Shown: positions 7,601 to 14,754, counted from the stretch's first letter. The stretch is 19,059 bases of DNA from Gemmatimonadales bacterium (GCA_025929805.1 JAICPP010000037.1:1-19059); one strand, 5' to 3'. The notes: generated by a model not told the origin, from the sequence alone. A program made the numbers and translations.

Positions 7601-8959
7601 ATGACGCCGACTACTTTCACCCGACTGCTGCTGGCACTCACGGTATCTGGGGCCGGAGCCTGCGACTACGACATCGCGAATCCCAACAGTCCCGCGGTCA
7701 TCGGCGAGAACCCGTCGGCCCCACAGGTCGGGGCCGCGGCCAACGGCATCCTGATCGCCACCCGCCAGGATCTGGCAGATTGGGCACTGGACGGGGCAAT
7801 CTGGGGCCGCGAGGCCTTCCGGATCGATCCGGCCGACCCGCGGTATGTCCAGGAAATGATGCAGGGCCCGCTCGATCCCGGAAGCCGTGCCTTCGGCGGT
7901 GACCACTGGCTGGAACCGTACTCTGCCATCCGGAGCGCCAACGATCTTCTGGCGGTCATCGGCACCGCGAGTTCGCTGACGCCCGAGCAGCAGAGCTCCA
8001 CCAGCGGCTTCGCCCGCACTCTGCAGGGGTTCAACTTCATCATTATTCTGAGCTCTCATACTCAGGATCAAATCCCGATCGATGTGGGCCGGGACGCCAG
8101 CGCTCCTCCCGCTCCGTTCGTGAGCAATGCAGAGGCATGGAATCACGTCATTGCCCTGCTCGATCAAGGCGCGGCCGAGCTGGTCGGCGATGCATTCCCG
8201 TTCACGCTGCCGCCGGGATTTACTGGCTTCAACACGCCCGCCACGTTCCTCCGATTCAATCGTGCCTTGCGCGCACGGGTGGCGGTGTACCGGGGGGACC
8301 ACGCGGGAGCTCTCACGTTCCTGAGTCAGTCGTTCATCGATCCTGCCGCGCCGATGGATCTGGGTGTTAACATGGACTTTGGGACTGGAGCCGGTGACAT
8401 CACGAATCCACTCGCGGTGAGCTCGCAGACCAGCGAGAATTTTGGTCATCCCACGCTGGAAACGCAGGCGCAACTTCAGCCGGGCGGCGCACTCGATCAA
8501 CGGTTCCTCAACAAGCTGGTGAAGCGACCGCCCAGATCGGGGGGTACCACCAATACCACTCCGAATCAGCAGTTTTCCTCTGATCTCGGCTGGATCCGTT
8601 ATCCGAATCCCAACTCGCCGATCCCTCTGATCAGGAACGAGGAGTTGATCCTGCTCCGGGCCGAGGCCAACATCAGCCTGGGTAACTTGGTTGACGCGGT
8701 CACCGACCTCAATCTCGTGAGGCAGACCTCGGGAGGACTGGCGCCGTACAGCGGGCTGGTCGATCAGCCGTCACTGATCAACGAGCTGCTGTACAACAAG
8801 CGGTATTCGCTGATGTATGAAGGCGGCCACAGCTGGATCGATTACCGCCGGTATGGCCTGACCGCCAATCTTCAAGCCATCGACCGGGTGGGGCCACCGC
8901 CCGACGTCATCTTCACCACTTTGCCGATCCCCGCGTCTGAAACCCAGCCGCGGAGTTGA
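7601..8959 (+). CDS. SusD/RagB-like outer-membrane lipoprotein
   Basis: A 452-residue substrate-binding lipoprotein that would cap the SusC-like barrel encoded two bases upstream. The N-terminus is a signal sequence ending at Cys21 (SGAGAC); the lipobox is weak because -3 is Ala rather than Leu. Family features include NDLLAVIG, a long helical TPR-like scaffold, ELILLRAEANISLGNLVDAVTDLNLVR (about 347-373) and the C-terminal YNKRYSLMYEGGHSWIDYRRYG. The stop of the receptor (7596-7598) and this ATG (7601) nearly touch, so translation is probably coupled and the two should be made in equal amounts. The protein has more divergent N-terminal sequence than Bacteroidota SusD, consistent with a member from another phylum. 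Confidence 0.9.
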   Translation: MTPTTFTRLLLALTVSGAGACDYDIANPNSPAVIGENPSAPQVGAAANGILIATRQDLADWALDGAIWGREAFRIDPADPRYVQEMMQGPLDPGSRAFGGDHWLEPYSAIRSANDLLAVIGTASSLTPEQQSSTSGFARTLQGFNFIIILSSHTQDQIPIDVGRDASAPPAPFVSNAEAWNHVIALLDQGAAELVGDAFPFTLPPGFTGFNTPATFLRFNRALRARVAVYRGDHAGALTFLSQSFIDPAAPMDLGVNMDFGTGAGDITNPLAVSSQTSENFGHPTLETQAQLQPGGALDQRFLNKLVKRPPRSGGTTNTTPNQQFSSDLGWIRYPNPNSPIPLIRNEELILLRAEANISLGNLVDAVTDLNLVRQTSGGLAPYSGLVDQPSLINELLYNKRYSLMYEGGHSWIDYRRYGLTANLQAIDRVGPPPDVIFTTLPIPASETQPRS

Positions 8960-8985
8960 GTCTTTCAACCTCGGAGGACTTCACA

Positions 8986-9372
8986 ATGGGTGGAATGCGG
9001 AGTCTCGTTATCGTGCTCGCACTGCTACCGCTGTTCGTGGCCTGCGGTGGAGATGGCGGCAAGTATGCGGGTACCTGGAAACGGGATCTCTACGGTGAAG
9101 GGGAGGTTCGCATGAATCTGGCCTCCAATGGCGGGGTGGAGCTGATGCTGCCCTCGCCCCGCTGGCCCGACTCCGTGGACATGAAAGGGCGGGGCAGCTT
9201 CAAGGGCGACACGCTGGTGTTCAAGGCCGACACCACGGCGAGCGCCTGCCAGACTACCGATGCCCGGTACGTCGTCAGCCTGAGTGAGGATCAGCTGCGC
9301 ATCGCGGGACTCGGAATGGACGGCTGCGGAGGCCGCCGAGCGGCGCTCGTGGGGACGTGGCAGAAGAGTTAG
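8986..9372 (+). CDS. Small lipoprotein of unknown function
   Basis: About 128 residues. The N-terminus MGGMRSLVIVLALLPLFVAC is a lipoprotein signal peptide with Cys20 as the lipidated residue. The mature part begins GGDGGKYAGTWKRD and ends LVGTWQKS; the two GTW motifs and the alternation of polar and hydrophobic residues suggest a small beta-barrel or lipocalin-like fold. Two cysteines (ACQ and DGCGG) may pair. I start at ATG 8986, which has GGAGG 8 bases upstream; an earlier TTG at 8956 overlaps the SusD stop but lacks such a site. It follows the SusD gene by 26 bases and is probably the last gene of the same unit. I do not recognise a specific function. Confidence 0.8.
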   Translation: MGGMRSLVIVLALLPLFVACGGDGGKYAGTWKRDLYGEGEVRMNLASNGGVELMLPSPRWPDSVDMKGRGSFKGDTLVFKADTTASACQTTDARYVVSLSEDQLRIAGLGMDGCGGRRAALVGTWQKS

Positions 9373-9444
9373 TCGCGAGTTCCGAGTCCCGCGCCACGAG
9401 CCGGCTGCCATTGGTATCTTGGCGAACTGATGTTGCAGATCGGA

Positions 9445-10524
9445 TCAGGTCTCGCGATTGGTGACGCGTAACTCGATACCTAACGACGGCCACTGCTGGG
9501 TTACACAGTGAAAGGCCCCCAACCCCCATACTAGATCGGTGCAGTCGATGCCGATCACATCACGCGCGGGGAAGAGGCGCTGCAGTGTCGTTTGCGCCTC
9601 GGCATCGCGATCCGGATCGTAGGTGGGCAGCAGAACGAGACTGTTGGCGATGTAGAAGTTGGCGTAGCTGGCCGGAAGCCGCTGGCCTTCGTGCCAGAGC
9701 GGGCGAGGCATGGGGAGAGTGACCACCCGGAGCGGTCGCCCGTCCTGGTCTGTCATCCGACTAAGCCGCTCCAGATTGGCCTGGAGCGGCTCGTAGTTTT
9801 CATCTGCTGGATTATCCTCGACGACGGTGACCACCGTCGTCGGATCGACGAAGCGAGTAAGGTCATCCACGTGACCATCGGTGTCGTCCCCCGCAATGCC
9901 ATCGCCCAGCCACAAAATGTGGGACACCCCGACATAGGAGCGGAGGTAGTGCTCGATCTCTGACCGATCGAGACCAGGGTTTCGGTTGGGGTTGAGCAGG
10001 CAGGCTTCGGTCGTGATCAGGGTTCCCCGGCCGTTGACATCGATGGAACCGCCCTCCATTACGATTCCTGGAGTGAACACTGGAAGCCCCAGCTCCTTGG
10101 CGACTCGGGTAGGAACCACATCGTCCAGGTCATAGGGCGGGTACTTGCCTCCCCAAGCGTTGAAATCCCAGTCGACGATTGCCTCGCTCCGATGGCCGTC
10201 CTGCTGCCCCTGCTGGATGAACATGGGCCCGTGATCCCGGCACCATGCATCGTTCGTCGGGTTGTAGTGGAAGAAGACGTTGCCTGCATCGGCACCGCCA
10301 TCGGACAACAGGCGGCGGACTTCCTGCTCCATCGACAGGCCGGCGACGTTGATGTGCACCTCCTCACGATCGGCCAGGTGACCCACCATTCGGGCAAAGA
10401 TGGGCGGTATGGGGTCGAACTTACCCGGCCAAGAGGCATGCTTATGGGGCCAGCTGAGCCAGGTGCCCCGGTGCGGCTCCCATTCCGCCGGCATCCGGTA
10501 ACCAAGTTCGGCCGGAGTTGTCAT
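9445..10524 (-). CDS. aguA: Agmatine deiminase
   Basis: Cytoplasmic enzyme of the guanidino-modifying superfamily (peptidyl-arginine-deiminase type) that converts agmatine to N-carbamoylputrescine plus ammonia. Its 359 residues fit the family. Visible motifs: MPAEWEPHRGTWLSWP near the N-terminus; the substrate-binding DAWCRDHGP (92-100); FNAWGGKY; MEGGSIDVNGRG with Glu157; the catalytic histidine in DTDGHVDD (His218); ASYANFYIAN; and the nucleophile Cys340 in FHCVTQQ. The residues before the cysteine read GLGAF instead of the more usual GGGxI type, a mild divergence. The gene has no obvious ribosome binding site; ATG 10524 comes immediately after the heptad inverted element. It is paired with the next enzyme of the pathway, encoded upstream on the same strand. 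Confidence 0.95.
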   Translation of the reverse strand: MTTPAELGYRMPAEWEPHRGTWLSWPHKHASWPGKFDPIPPIFARMVGHLADREEVHINVAGLSMEQEVRRLLSDGGADAGNVFFHYNPTNDAWCRDHGPMFIQQGQQDGHRSEAIVDWDFNAWGGKYPPYDLDDVVPTRVAKELGLPVFTPGIVMEGGSIDVNGRGTLITTEACLLNPNRNPGLDRSEIEHYLRSYVGVSHILWLGDGIAGDDTDGHVDDLTRFVDPTTVVTVVEDNPADENYEPLQANLERLSRMTDQDGRPLRVVTLPMPRPLWHEGQRLPASYANFYIANSLVLLPTYDPDRDAEAQTTLQRLFPARDVIGIDCTDLVWGLGAFHCVTQQWPSLGIELRVTNRET

Positions 10525-10530
10525 GGCGAA

Positions 10531-10616
10531 GTGAAACGTAAAAAGTAAAGAGTGAAAGCAGTGATAAGAGACTTACTCATCACTTTTTACCCTTCACTGT
10601 TCACGCTTCACTGTTT
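10531..10616. repeat. Degenerate 7-base repeat array in two opposing arms
   Basis: The gap between the two agmatine genes is AT-rich and built of 7-base units. From 10531 the plus strand reads GTGAAAC, GTAAAAA, GTAAAGA, GTGAAAG. From about 10580 it reads TCACTTT, TTACCCT, TCACTGT, TCACGCT, TCACTGT, which are the same kind of unit inverted. GTAAAAAGT (10538-10546) is mirrored exactly by ACTTTTTAC (10582-10590). The RNA could fold into a long imperfect hairpin. Units differ too much and are too short for CRISPR. Its composition is unlike the GC-rich surroundings. It falls in the leader of the agmatine deiminase gene and touches the stop codon of the amidase gene. Confidence 0.75.
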
Positions 10617-11507
10617 TCAGTCGTCCAGGTATCGCTTGGTAAGATCGCCGTAGGCGTCGATGCGGCGGTCACGCAGAAAGGGCCAGTGGGTGCGGCTCGC
10701 GTCCACCTTCGAGAGATCGCAGGCAGCGATCAACACTTCCTCGTCGGTCCCGCCTTTGACCAGAATCCGGCCTCCCGGATCGGACACGAAGCTGCCGCCC
10801 CAGAACTCGAGTCCGCCGGCGGGATCACCCTCGTGACCTACGCGATTGACCGAACAGACAAACACGCCATTGGCAATGGCATGACTCCGCTGGATGGTCT
10901 CCCAGGCGGCTTGCTGCTGCGCTCCGTGCTCCCGCTTCTCGCCGGGCAGCCAGCCAATCGCGGTGGGATAAAAGAGGATTTGTGCTCCGCTTAATGCCGT
11001 CAAACGCGCTGCCTCGGGATACCACTGGTCCCAGCAGACCAGAACGCCAATGCGCCCAAAGCGGGTGTCCCAGGACCGGAACCCCAGGTCGCCGGGAGTG
11101 AAATAAAACTTCTCGTAGTATTGGGGGTCATCCGGAATGTGCATCTTCCGGTACTTGCCCAGGTAACGGCCATCGGCATCGATCACCGCGGCCGTATTGT
11201 GATAGAGTCCTTGAGCCCGCTTCTCGAAAAGGGAGGCCACGATGACAACTCCGAGCTCTCCAGCCAGGCGGCCCAGGAGCTCGGTCGAGGGTCCCGGCAC
11301 CGGCTCCGCCAAATCGAAGCAGCCGTGGTCTTCGGTCTGGCAAAAGTACTGACTGCGAAACAACTCCTGCAGGCAGACGATCTGGGCGCCTCTCGAGGCA
11401 GCGTTCCGGATCCCCTGCACCGCCGTCTTCATGTTACGGTCTGGGTCGGCGGTACAGCGCATCTGCACCAGACCCAGTGTGACCGTCGTCGTATCGCCGT
11501 TCGTCAT
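10617..11507 (-). CDS. aguB: N-carbamoylputrescine amidase
   Basis: Nitrilase-superfamily hydrolase that splits N-carbamoylputrescine into putrescine, CO2 and ammonia, finishing the agmatine route to putrescine. From ATG 11507 it has 296 residues. The catalytic triad is visible as Glu48 (VCLQELF), Lys121 (GKYRKMHIPDD) and Cys158 (VLVCWDQWYPEAARL). The motifs RSQYFCQ, FYFTPGDLG and NRVG are typical of the plant and bacterial N-carbamoylputrescine amidases rather than other nitrilases. A GTG at 11531 would add eight residues; I prefer 11507 because TVTLGLVQM then starts about ten residues in, as in relatives. Neither start has a strong ribosome binding site. The agmatine deiminase lies 92 bases downstream on the same strand. 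Confidence 0.94.
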   Translation of the reverse strand: MTNGDTTTVTLGLVQMRCTADPDRNMKTAVQGIRNAASRGAQIVCLQELFRSQYFCQTEDHGCFDLAEPVPGPSTELLGRLAGELGVVIVASLFEKRAQGLYHNTAAVIDADGRYLGKYRKMHIPDDPQYYEKFYFTPGDLGFRSWDTRFGRIGVLVCWDQWYPEAARLTALSGAQILFYPTAIGWLPGEKREHGAQQQAAWETIQRSHAIANGVFVCSVNRVGHEGDPAGGLEFWGGSFVSDPGGRILVKGGTDEEVLIAACDLSKVDASRTHWPFLRDRRIDAYGDLTKRYLDD

Positions 11508-11510
11508 GCG

Positions 11511-11613
11511 GGGATAATAATCCCACGGCACTGGAAGTACACAAGCAGGTGACCTGCATCACCTAGCGTTCAGCCGAGACACACAATTTTGCTGGGGACC
11601 CGCCGCATCGGCG
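11511..11613. promoter_or_regulatory. Dyad-rich divergent intergenic region
   Basis: The gap between the amidase and the first cytochrome gene carries several inverted repeats. GGGAT-AATA-ATCCC is at 11511-11524, just before the amidase ATG. GCAGGT-G-ACCTGC (11545-11557) overlaps a second dyad, AGGTGA (11547-11552) with TCACCT (11559-11564). CCGCCG-CAT-CGGCGG is at 11599-11613. Overlapping dyads between divergent genes are typical of regulator-binding sites, but no regulator gene is adjacent. Confidence 0.35.
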
Positions 11614-11638
11614 GCCATACCTGCGAAAGGGTGCAATT

Positions 11639-12520
11639 ATGATTGGCGGTTGCCGGAGCCTCTGGTCTCACCTGAATCGGCAGAAATCTCGTAGGTTCAC
11701 GTTTGGCGCTCTCCTCCTGGCAGGATTGGTCGGATGCGGCCGAGATCAGCGTTCCGGCGCTGCGCCAGCAGATACAAGTCCAGCGGGAGTCGCTGACACC
11801 TACTCTGCAGCCGTGACGGACACGGCTAGTGCCACTGCTCAGGATATCACCCGGCCGACGCGGTCGGATACGGCTATGGTAGGCAGTGACACGGCCAAGT
11901 CGATGGCTGCGAAGCCGACTCCCCCGAAGCCTGCAGCCCGGAAGCCCGCCGCACGACCGACGCCGTCGCGACCGGACACGAGCACTGCGGCAGCTCCGAC
12001 GCCCCAGACTCCATCGGCTCAACCTTCTGCTTCGGACACGGGGCAACCAGCCGCTCCCACAGACACGACGGCGGGCGCACCCGCACAACCAGGTGAGACC
12101 ACAGCCACCACACCCGCCGCTCAGCCGGCCGAGACCACGACCGCTGCGCCAGCCGCGGCCGATCAGGCCACCGCGCCGCTGCGGGACGAGTATCACCGGG
12201 CCCCGCTGGATACAGTTTCGCAACAGGTCTACGATGGCTGGAAGCAGTACAATCTGAACTGTGCCCGCTGTCATGGAGAGGATGTGCTGGGCACCACGAT
12301 CGCGCCGCATCTCATCGTTTCGTTAAAGCCAAATGGGCCGATTAACACCAAGGAGCTGTTCGTGCAGGTCGTCTGCGCGGGTAGGCCGGAAAAGGGCATG
12401 CCTGCGTGGTGCCCCTTGGGTATGGAGATGCCGACGATCGAGTCGATCTATGCCTACGTGAAGGCGAGAAGCGACGCCAAGCTTCGGCCGGGCCGTCCGG
12501 CCTTGCGAGCTGGAGGCTGA
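11639..12520 (+). CDS. Lipoprotein cytochrome c with long disordered linker
   Basis: A 293-residue exported class I cytochrome c. A lipoprotein signal ends at Cys33 (LLLAGLVGC). Residues about 34-190 are low-complexity Ala/Pro/Thr with regular Asp-Thr pairs, probably a flexible tether. The haem domain fills about 196-287: CARCH (Cys208, Cys211, His212) binds haem and Met254 in EKGMPAW is the likely sixth ligand. Cys246 and Cys258 flank that methionine and may form a disulfide, absent in the paralog downstream. The C-terminal IYAYVKARSDAKLRPGRP resembles cytochromes that serve PQQ-dependent alcohol dehydrogenases (XoxG-like); this is a resemblance, not proof. AAAGGG lies 8 bases before ATG 11639. 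The next gene, 28 bases on, is a shorter paralog. Confidence 0.88.
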   Translation: MIGGCRSLWSHLNRQKSRRFTFGALLLAGLVGCGRDQRSGAAPADTSPAGVADTYSAAVTDTASATAQDITRPTRSDTAMVGSDTAKSMAAKPTPPKPAARKPAARPTPSRPDTSTAAAPTPQTPSAQPSASDTGQPAAPTDTTAGAPAQPGETTATTPAAQPAETTTAAPAAADQATAPLRDEYHRAPLDTVSQQVYDGWKQYNLNCARCHGEDVLGTTIAPHLIVSLKPNGPINTKELFVQVVCAGRPEKGMPAWCPLGMEMPTIESIYAYVKARSDAKLRPGRPALRAGG

Positions 12521-12548
12521 GCGGTTTCTCGCTGGAGAGACGAACGAC

Positions 12549-13184
12549 ATGACGAGATTACCGAGACCCGGATCGGGTTTCCTTGTGTTGCTTCTGGCAG
12601 GATGGGCTCAGACCGCCTGCAGTCCACCCGAACAAACCACCGATGATACCGGGCCGGCCCCGGTCGATACGGCGCAAGCCCCGAGTCCCTCGAACGACAC
12701 GACACTCGTCCCGGGTACCACCCCCAGTACCCTCGATACGGCAGTTGTCCCGGACACTGCGGTTGCCACCCCGCCCATTATCCCCTCCCAATCGAGCGTT
12801 CCGAGAGATACCCCTCCCTCTACTTCGCAGGAGACGAGTGCCGAGCAGCCGAGCGGCACTGAGACTGGGCAACAAAGGGGGCAGGTCAGTGAGGTGGAGT
12901 ACGAGGGCTGGCGGCAATACAGCGTGAACTGCGCCCGCTGTCACGGGCAGGATGCATTGCCGAATCCGGTCGCTGCTGACCTGCTGGTCTCCGTGGGCCC
13001 GAATGGTCCGGTCCGCTCTCCCGAGGAGTTCGCCCGGGTGGTGAGCGAAGGTCGTCCGGATCGTGGTATGCCGGCTTTCAAGGGTATCATGACCCCCGAG
13101 CAGATCCAGGCCGTCAACGCTTATGTGAAGGGCCGGGCCGATAAACGCATCCCACCCGGACGGCCCGACCGGCCGACCGGCTGA
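12549..13184 (+). CDS. Second lipoprotein cytochrome c, paralog of the upstream gene
   Basis: A 211-residue exported class I cytochrome c. The signal peptide ends at Cys24 (GWAQTAC), a weak lipobox. Residues about 25-112 form a Pro/Thr/Ser/Asp linker, roughly half as long as in the upstream paralog. The haem domain (about 116-205) carries CARCH (Cys128, Cys131, His132) and a probable axial Met174 in DRGMPAF. The two domains align over their whole length: GWRQYSVNCARCHGQD against GWKQYNLNCARCHGED, PNGP, GRPxxGMPA, YVKxRxD and PGRP are shared, so they arose by duplication. GGAG lies 11 bases before ATG 12549. The intergenic distance of 28 bases points to one operon and possibly sequential electron transfer. 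Confidence 0.87.
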   Translation: MTRLPRPGSGFLVLLLAGWAQTACSPPEQTTDDTGPAPVDTAQAPSPSNDTTLVPGTTPSTLDTAVVPDTAVATPPIIPSQSSVPRDTPPSTSQETSAEQPSGTETGQQRGQVSEVEYEGWRQYSVNCARCHGQDALPNPVAADLLVSVGPNGPVRSPEEFARVVSEGRPDRGMPAFKGIMTPEQIQAVNAYVKGRADKRIPPGRPDRPTG

Positions 13185-13193
13185 ACTTCAGTT

Positions 13194-13778
13194 TTGGCCC
13201 GAAGGACCGCCTCCGCAGCTTTCCCCAGGCCGGACAAGGCACAGATCGCCGCTGCTGCCGGGAAAACGGTTCCCGATCTGATCGGTCCCGGACTCAAGGT
13301 CCTCTTCTGTGGGATAAACCCGAGCCTGTATTCTGGTGCCACGGGACATCATTTCGCCCGGCCCGGCAACCGGTTCTGGCCCGTCTTGCACCTGGCGGGT
13401 TTCACCCCCCGCCTGCTGCGGCCTTGTGACGAGCACCTTCTGTTGGATATGGGCGTCGGCATCACCAATCTGGTTGCTCGAGCGACGGCATCGGCTGCCG
13501 AGCTCACGGTTAGTGAGCTGCTGGCGGGGCGCCGGCGTTTGGAGCAGAAGGTGAAGCGCCATTCACCCCGGTGGGTTGCCGTGGTCGGCATCGGTGCCTA
13601 CCGGATGGCGTTCGAGCGTGCTGAGGCGCTGGTGGGCCAACAGCTCGAGACTATTGGCCGGAGTGGTCTATGGGTGCTGCCCAACCCGAGCGGGCTCAAC
13701 GCGAACCATCAGCTTCCCGATCTGGTCCGCGCGTTCGCGGCCCTTTTCCGAGCAGTTCGGCTCGGGCGCGCGGGCTAA
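13194..13778 (+). CDS. mug: G/U(T) mismatch-specific DNA glycosylase, Mug/TDG type
   Basis: Base-excision repair enzyme that removes uracil or thymine mispaired with guanine. It has 194 residues, against about 168 in Escherichia coli Mug, the extra length being an N-terminal extension. Motif 1 is GINPSLYSGATGHHFARPGNRFW (about 40-62), with the family asparagine at position 42. ITNLVARATASAAEL follows, and motif 2 is LPNPSGLNAN (162-171), which inserts into the helix. The best start is TTG 13194, 9 bases after the cytochrome stop; no good ribosome binding site is seen, so translation may be coupled to the upstream gene or the true start may differ. A functional link with the cytochromes is not apparent. 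Confidence 0.92.
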   Translation: MARRTASAAFPRPDKAQIAAAAGKTVPDLIGPGLKVLFCGINPSLYSGATGHHFARPGNRFWPVLHLAGFTPRLLRPCDEHLLLDMGVGITNLVARATASAAELTVSELLAGRRRLEQKVKRHSPRWVAVVGIGAYRMAFERAEALVGQQLETIGRSGLWVLPNPSGLNANHQLPDLVRAFAALFRAVRLGRAG

Positions 13779-13787
13779 GCGGTTGCC

Positions 13788-14213
13788 ATGAGGAAACGCA
13801 GCCCTATCATGTGGTCGTGGCCCATCGGGCTCGTCCTGATGAGCGGCTGTGGTGAGGAGATGCGAGCGCACGAGGAACATGCCGTGCTCGCCGGCAGCTT
13901 CGTAACCGGGGACTCGGTAGCGCTGGCTACCCTGCTCCATGCAGACTTTGTCGTCCAGCCACCGACTCCTGATAGTGCTCGGCAAGGTGCGGCAGCCCGC
14001 TCCTACCTGCTTCAGCTGGCAGCCAACACCAAGGTTACCGAATCACGGCTTCACCCTCAGATTGTCGTGCCCGAAGGTCCCTTTGCTCTCGAGGAGGGGA
14101 CTTGGGAGCTCCGGGTGGGGGATCGACAGTATCGCAGCCCCTACATGCTTCGGTGGCGCACCACACCTTCGGGCTGGCGCGTGGTCCTCTGGCGGTGGGG
14201 AAGATTCCGGTGA
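13788..14213 (+). CDS. Small lipoprotein with NTF2-like (SnoaL/DUF4440) domain
   Basis: A 141-residue protein. The N-terminus is a lipoprotein signal peptide with Cys21 in LMSGC. The mature part matches the general pattern of NTF2-like proteins: EEHAVLAGSFVTGDSVALATLLHADFVVQPPTPDSARQG reads as the first helix and the 'DFV' strand that follow in DUF4440/SnoaL domains, and the end (YRSPYMLRWRTTPSGWRVVLWRW) as the last long strands. Such domains bind small ligands or act as scaffolds; no catalytic residues can be assigned. ATG 13788 lies 9 bases after the glycosylase stop, with only a weak ribosome binding site. The fold call is from pattern, not alignment. Confidence 0.75.
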   Translation: MRKRSPIMWSWPIGLVLMSGCGEEMRAHEEHAVLAGSFVTGDSVALATLLHADFVVQPPTPDSARQGAAARSYLLQLAANTKVTESRLHPQIVVPEGPFALEEGTWELRVGDRQYRSPYMLRWRTTPSGWRVVLWRWGRFR

Positions 14214-14248
14214 GGCATTCTCATCGAGATCGAGAGGGAGGGTGAGCG

Positions 14249-14739
14249 ATGGCTAGCTCCAGCTCACTGCGTGAGCACGTGGCCGAGCTTCTCACCTGGG
14301 AAGATGCTCACGCGAGCTTCGACTCCGCTGTCAGCGGTCTCCCCGAGGCGTTGTGGGGCACGCAGCCGGCCGGGGTGCCGTATTCTCCGTGGCAGCGCTG
14401 GAGCATCTGCGAATAACGCAGCACGATATCCTGGACTTCTGCCTCAATCCCGAGTACCGGGAGCTCAACTGGCCGGACGATTACTGGCCACCCCAGGCAT
14501 CGCCGCCTGGGCCGGGCGCCTGGGCAGACAGCATTGAACAGTTCCGGCGGGACCGCGCCGCGCTCCAGCGATTGGGCCGCGATGCGCGGATCGAATTGGA
14601 ATCGGCCATTCCGCATGGACAGGGCCAGACCTATCTCCGCGAGCTCCTTCTCGCAGCGGATCACGCGGCTTACCACATTGGGGAGCTGGTTGTTGTGCGC
14701 CGACTGCTCGGGGCATGGCCGCCGCCTTCCAAGCGGTAG
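14249..14739 (+). pseudogene. DinB-family metalloprotein, broken by a one-base frameshift
   Basis: The first half starts at ATG 14249 with GGGAGGG 6 bases upstream. It reads 55 codons to a TAA at 14414-14416: LREHVAELLTWEDAHASFDSAV...PYSPWQ, then off-family RWSICE. The second half continues in another frame from CTG 14398: LEHLRITQHDILDF, PDDYWP, then AADHAAYHIGELVVVRRLLGAW, ending at 14739. In intact relatives SPWQ is followed by a residue or two and LEHLRI, so one base is missing (or two added) between 14395 and 14398. Joined, it would be about 163 residues, the usual DinB_2 length, with candidate metal-binding histidines in EHLRI and DHAAYHIG. It may be a genuine pseudogene, a recent indel or an assembly error. 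The family includes thiol-dependent and metal-dependent enzymes; the exact role is unknown. Confidence 0.85.
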
Positions 14740-14754
14740 CTCCCAGCACGCGAT

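Noticed and set aside
7379..8500. 373-codon minus-strand frame across the receptor and SusD genes
   Set aside because: It spans the boundary of two secure plus-strand genes and has a low-complexity, Arg-rich translation.
10531..10616. CRISPR array
   Set aside because: Units are 7 bases, degenerate and without spacers, and no cas genes are present.
11570..12310. Minus-strand 246-codon frame rich in Arg, Gly and Cys opposite the first cytochrome
   Set aside because: It is the antisense reading of the Ala/Pro/Thr linker codons; repeat composition explains it.
13181..13198. Possible terminator CTGAA-C-TTCAG followed by TTTT between cytochrome and glycosylase genes
   Set aside because: The stem is only 5 bp with a one-base loop and overlaps the stop codon and the likely glycosylase start, so it is too weak to call.
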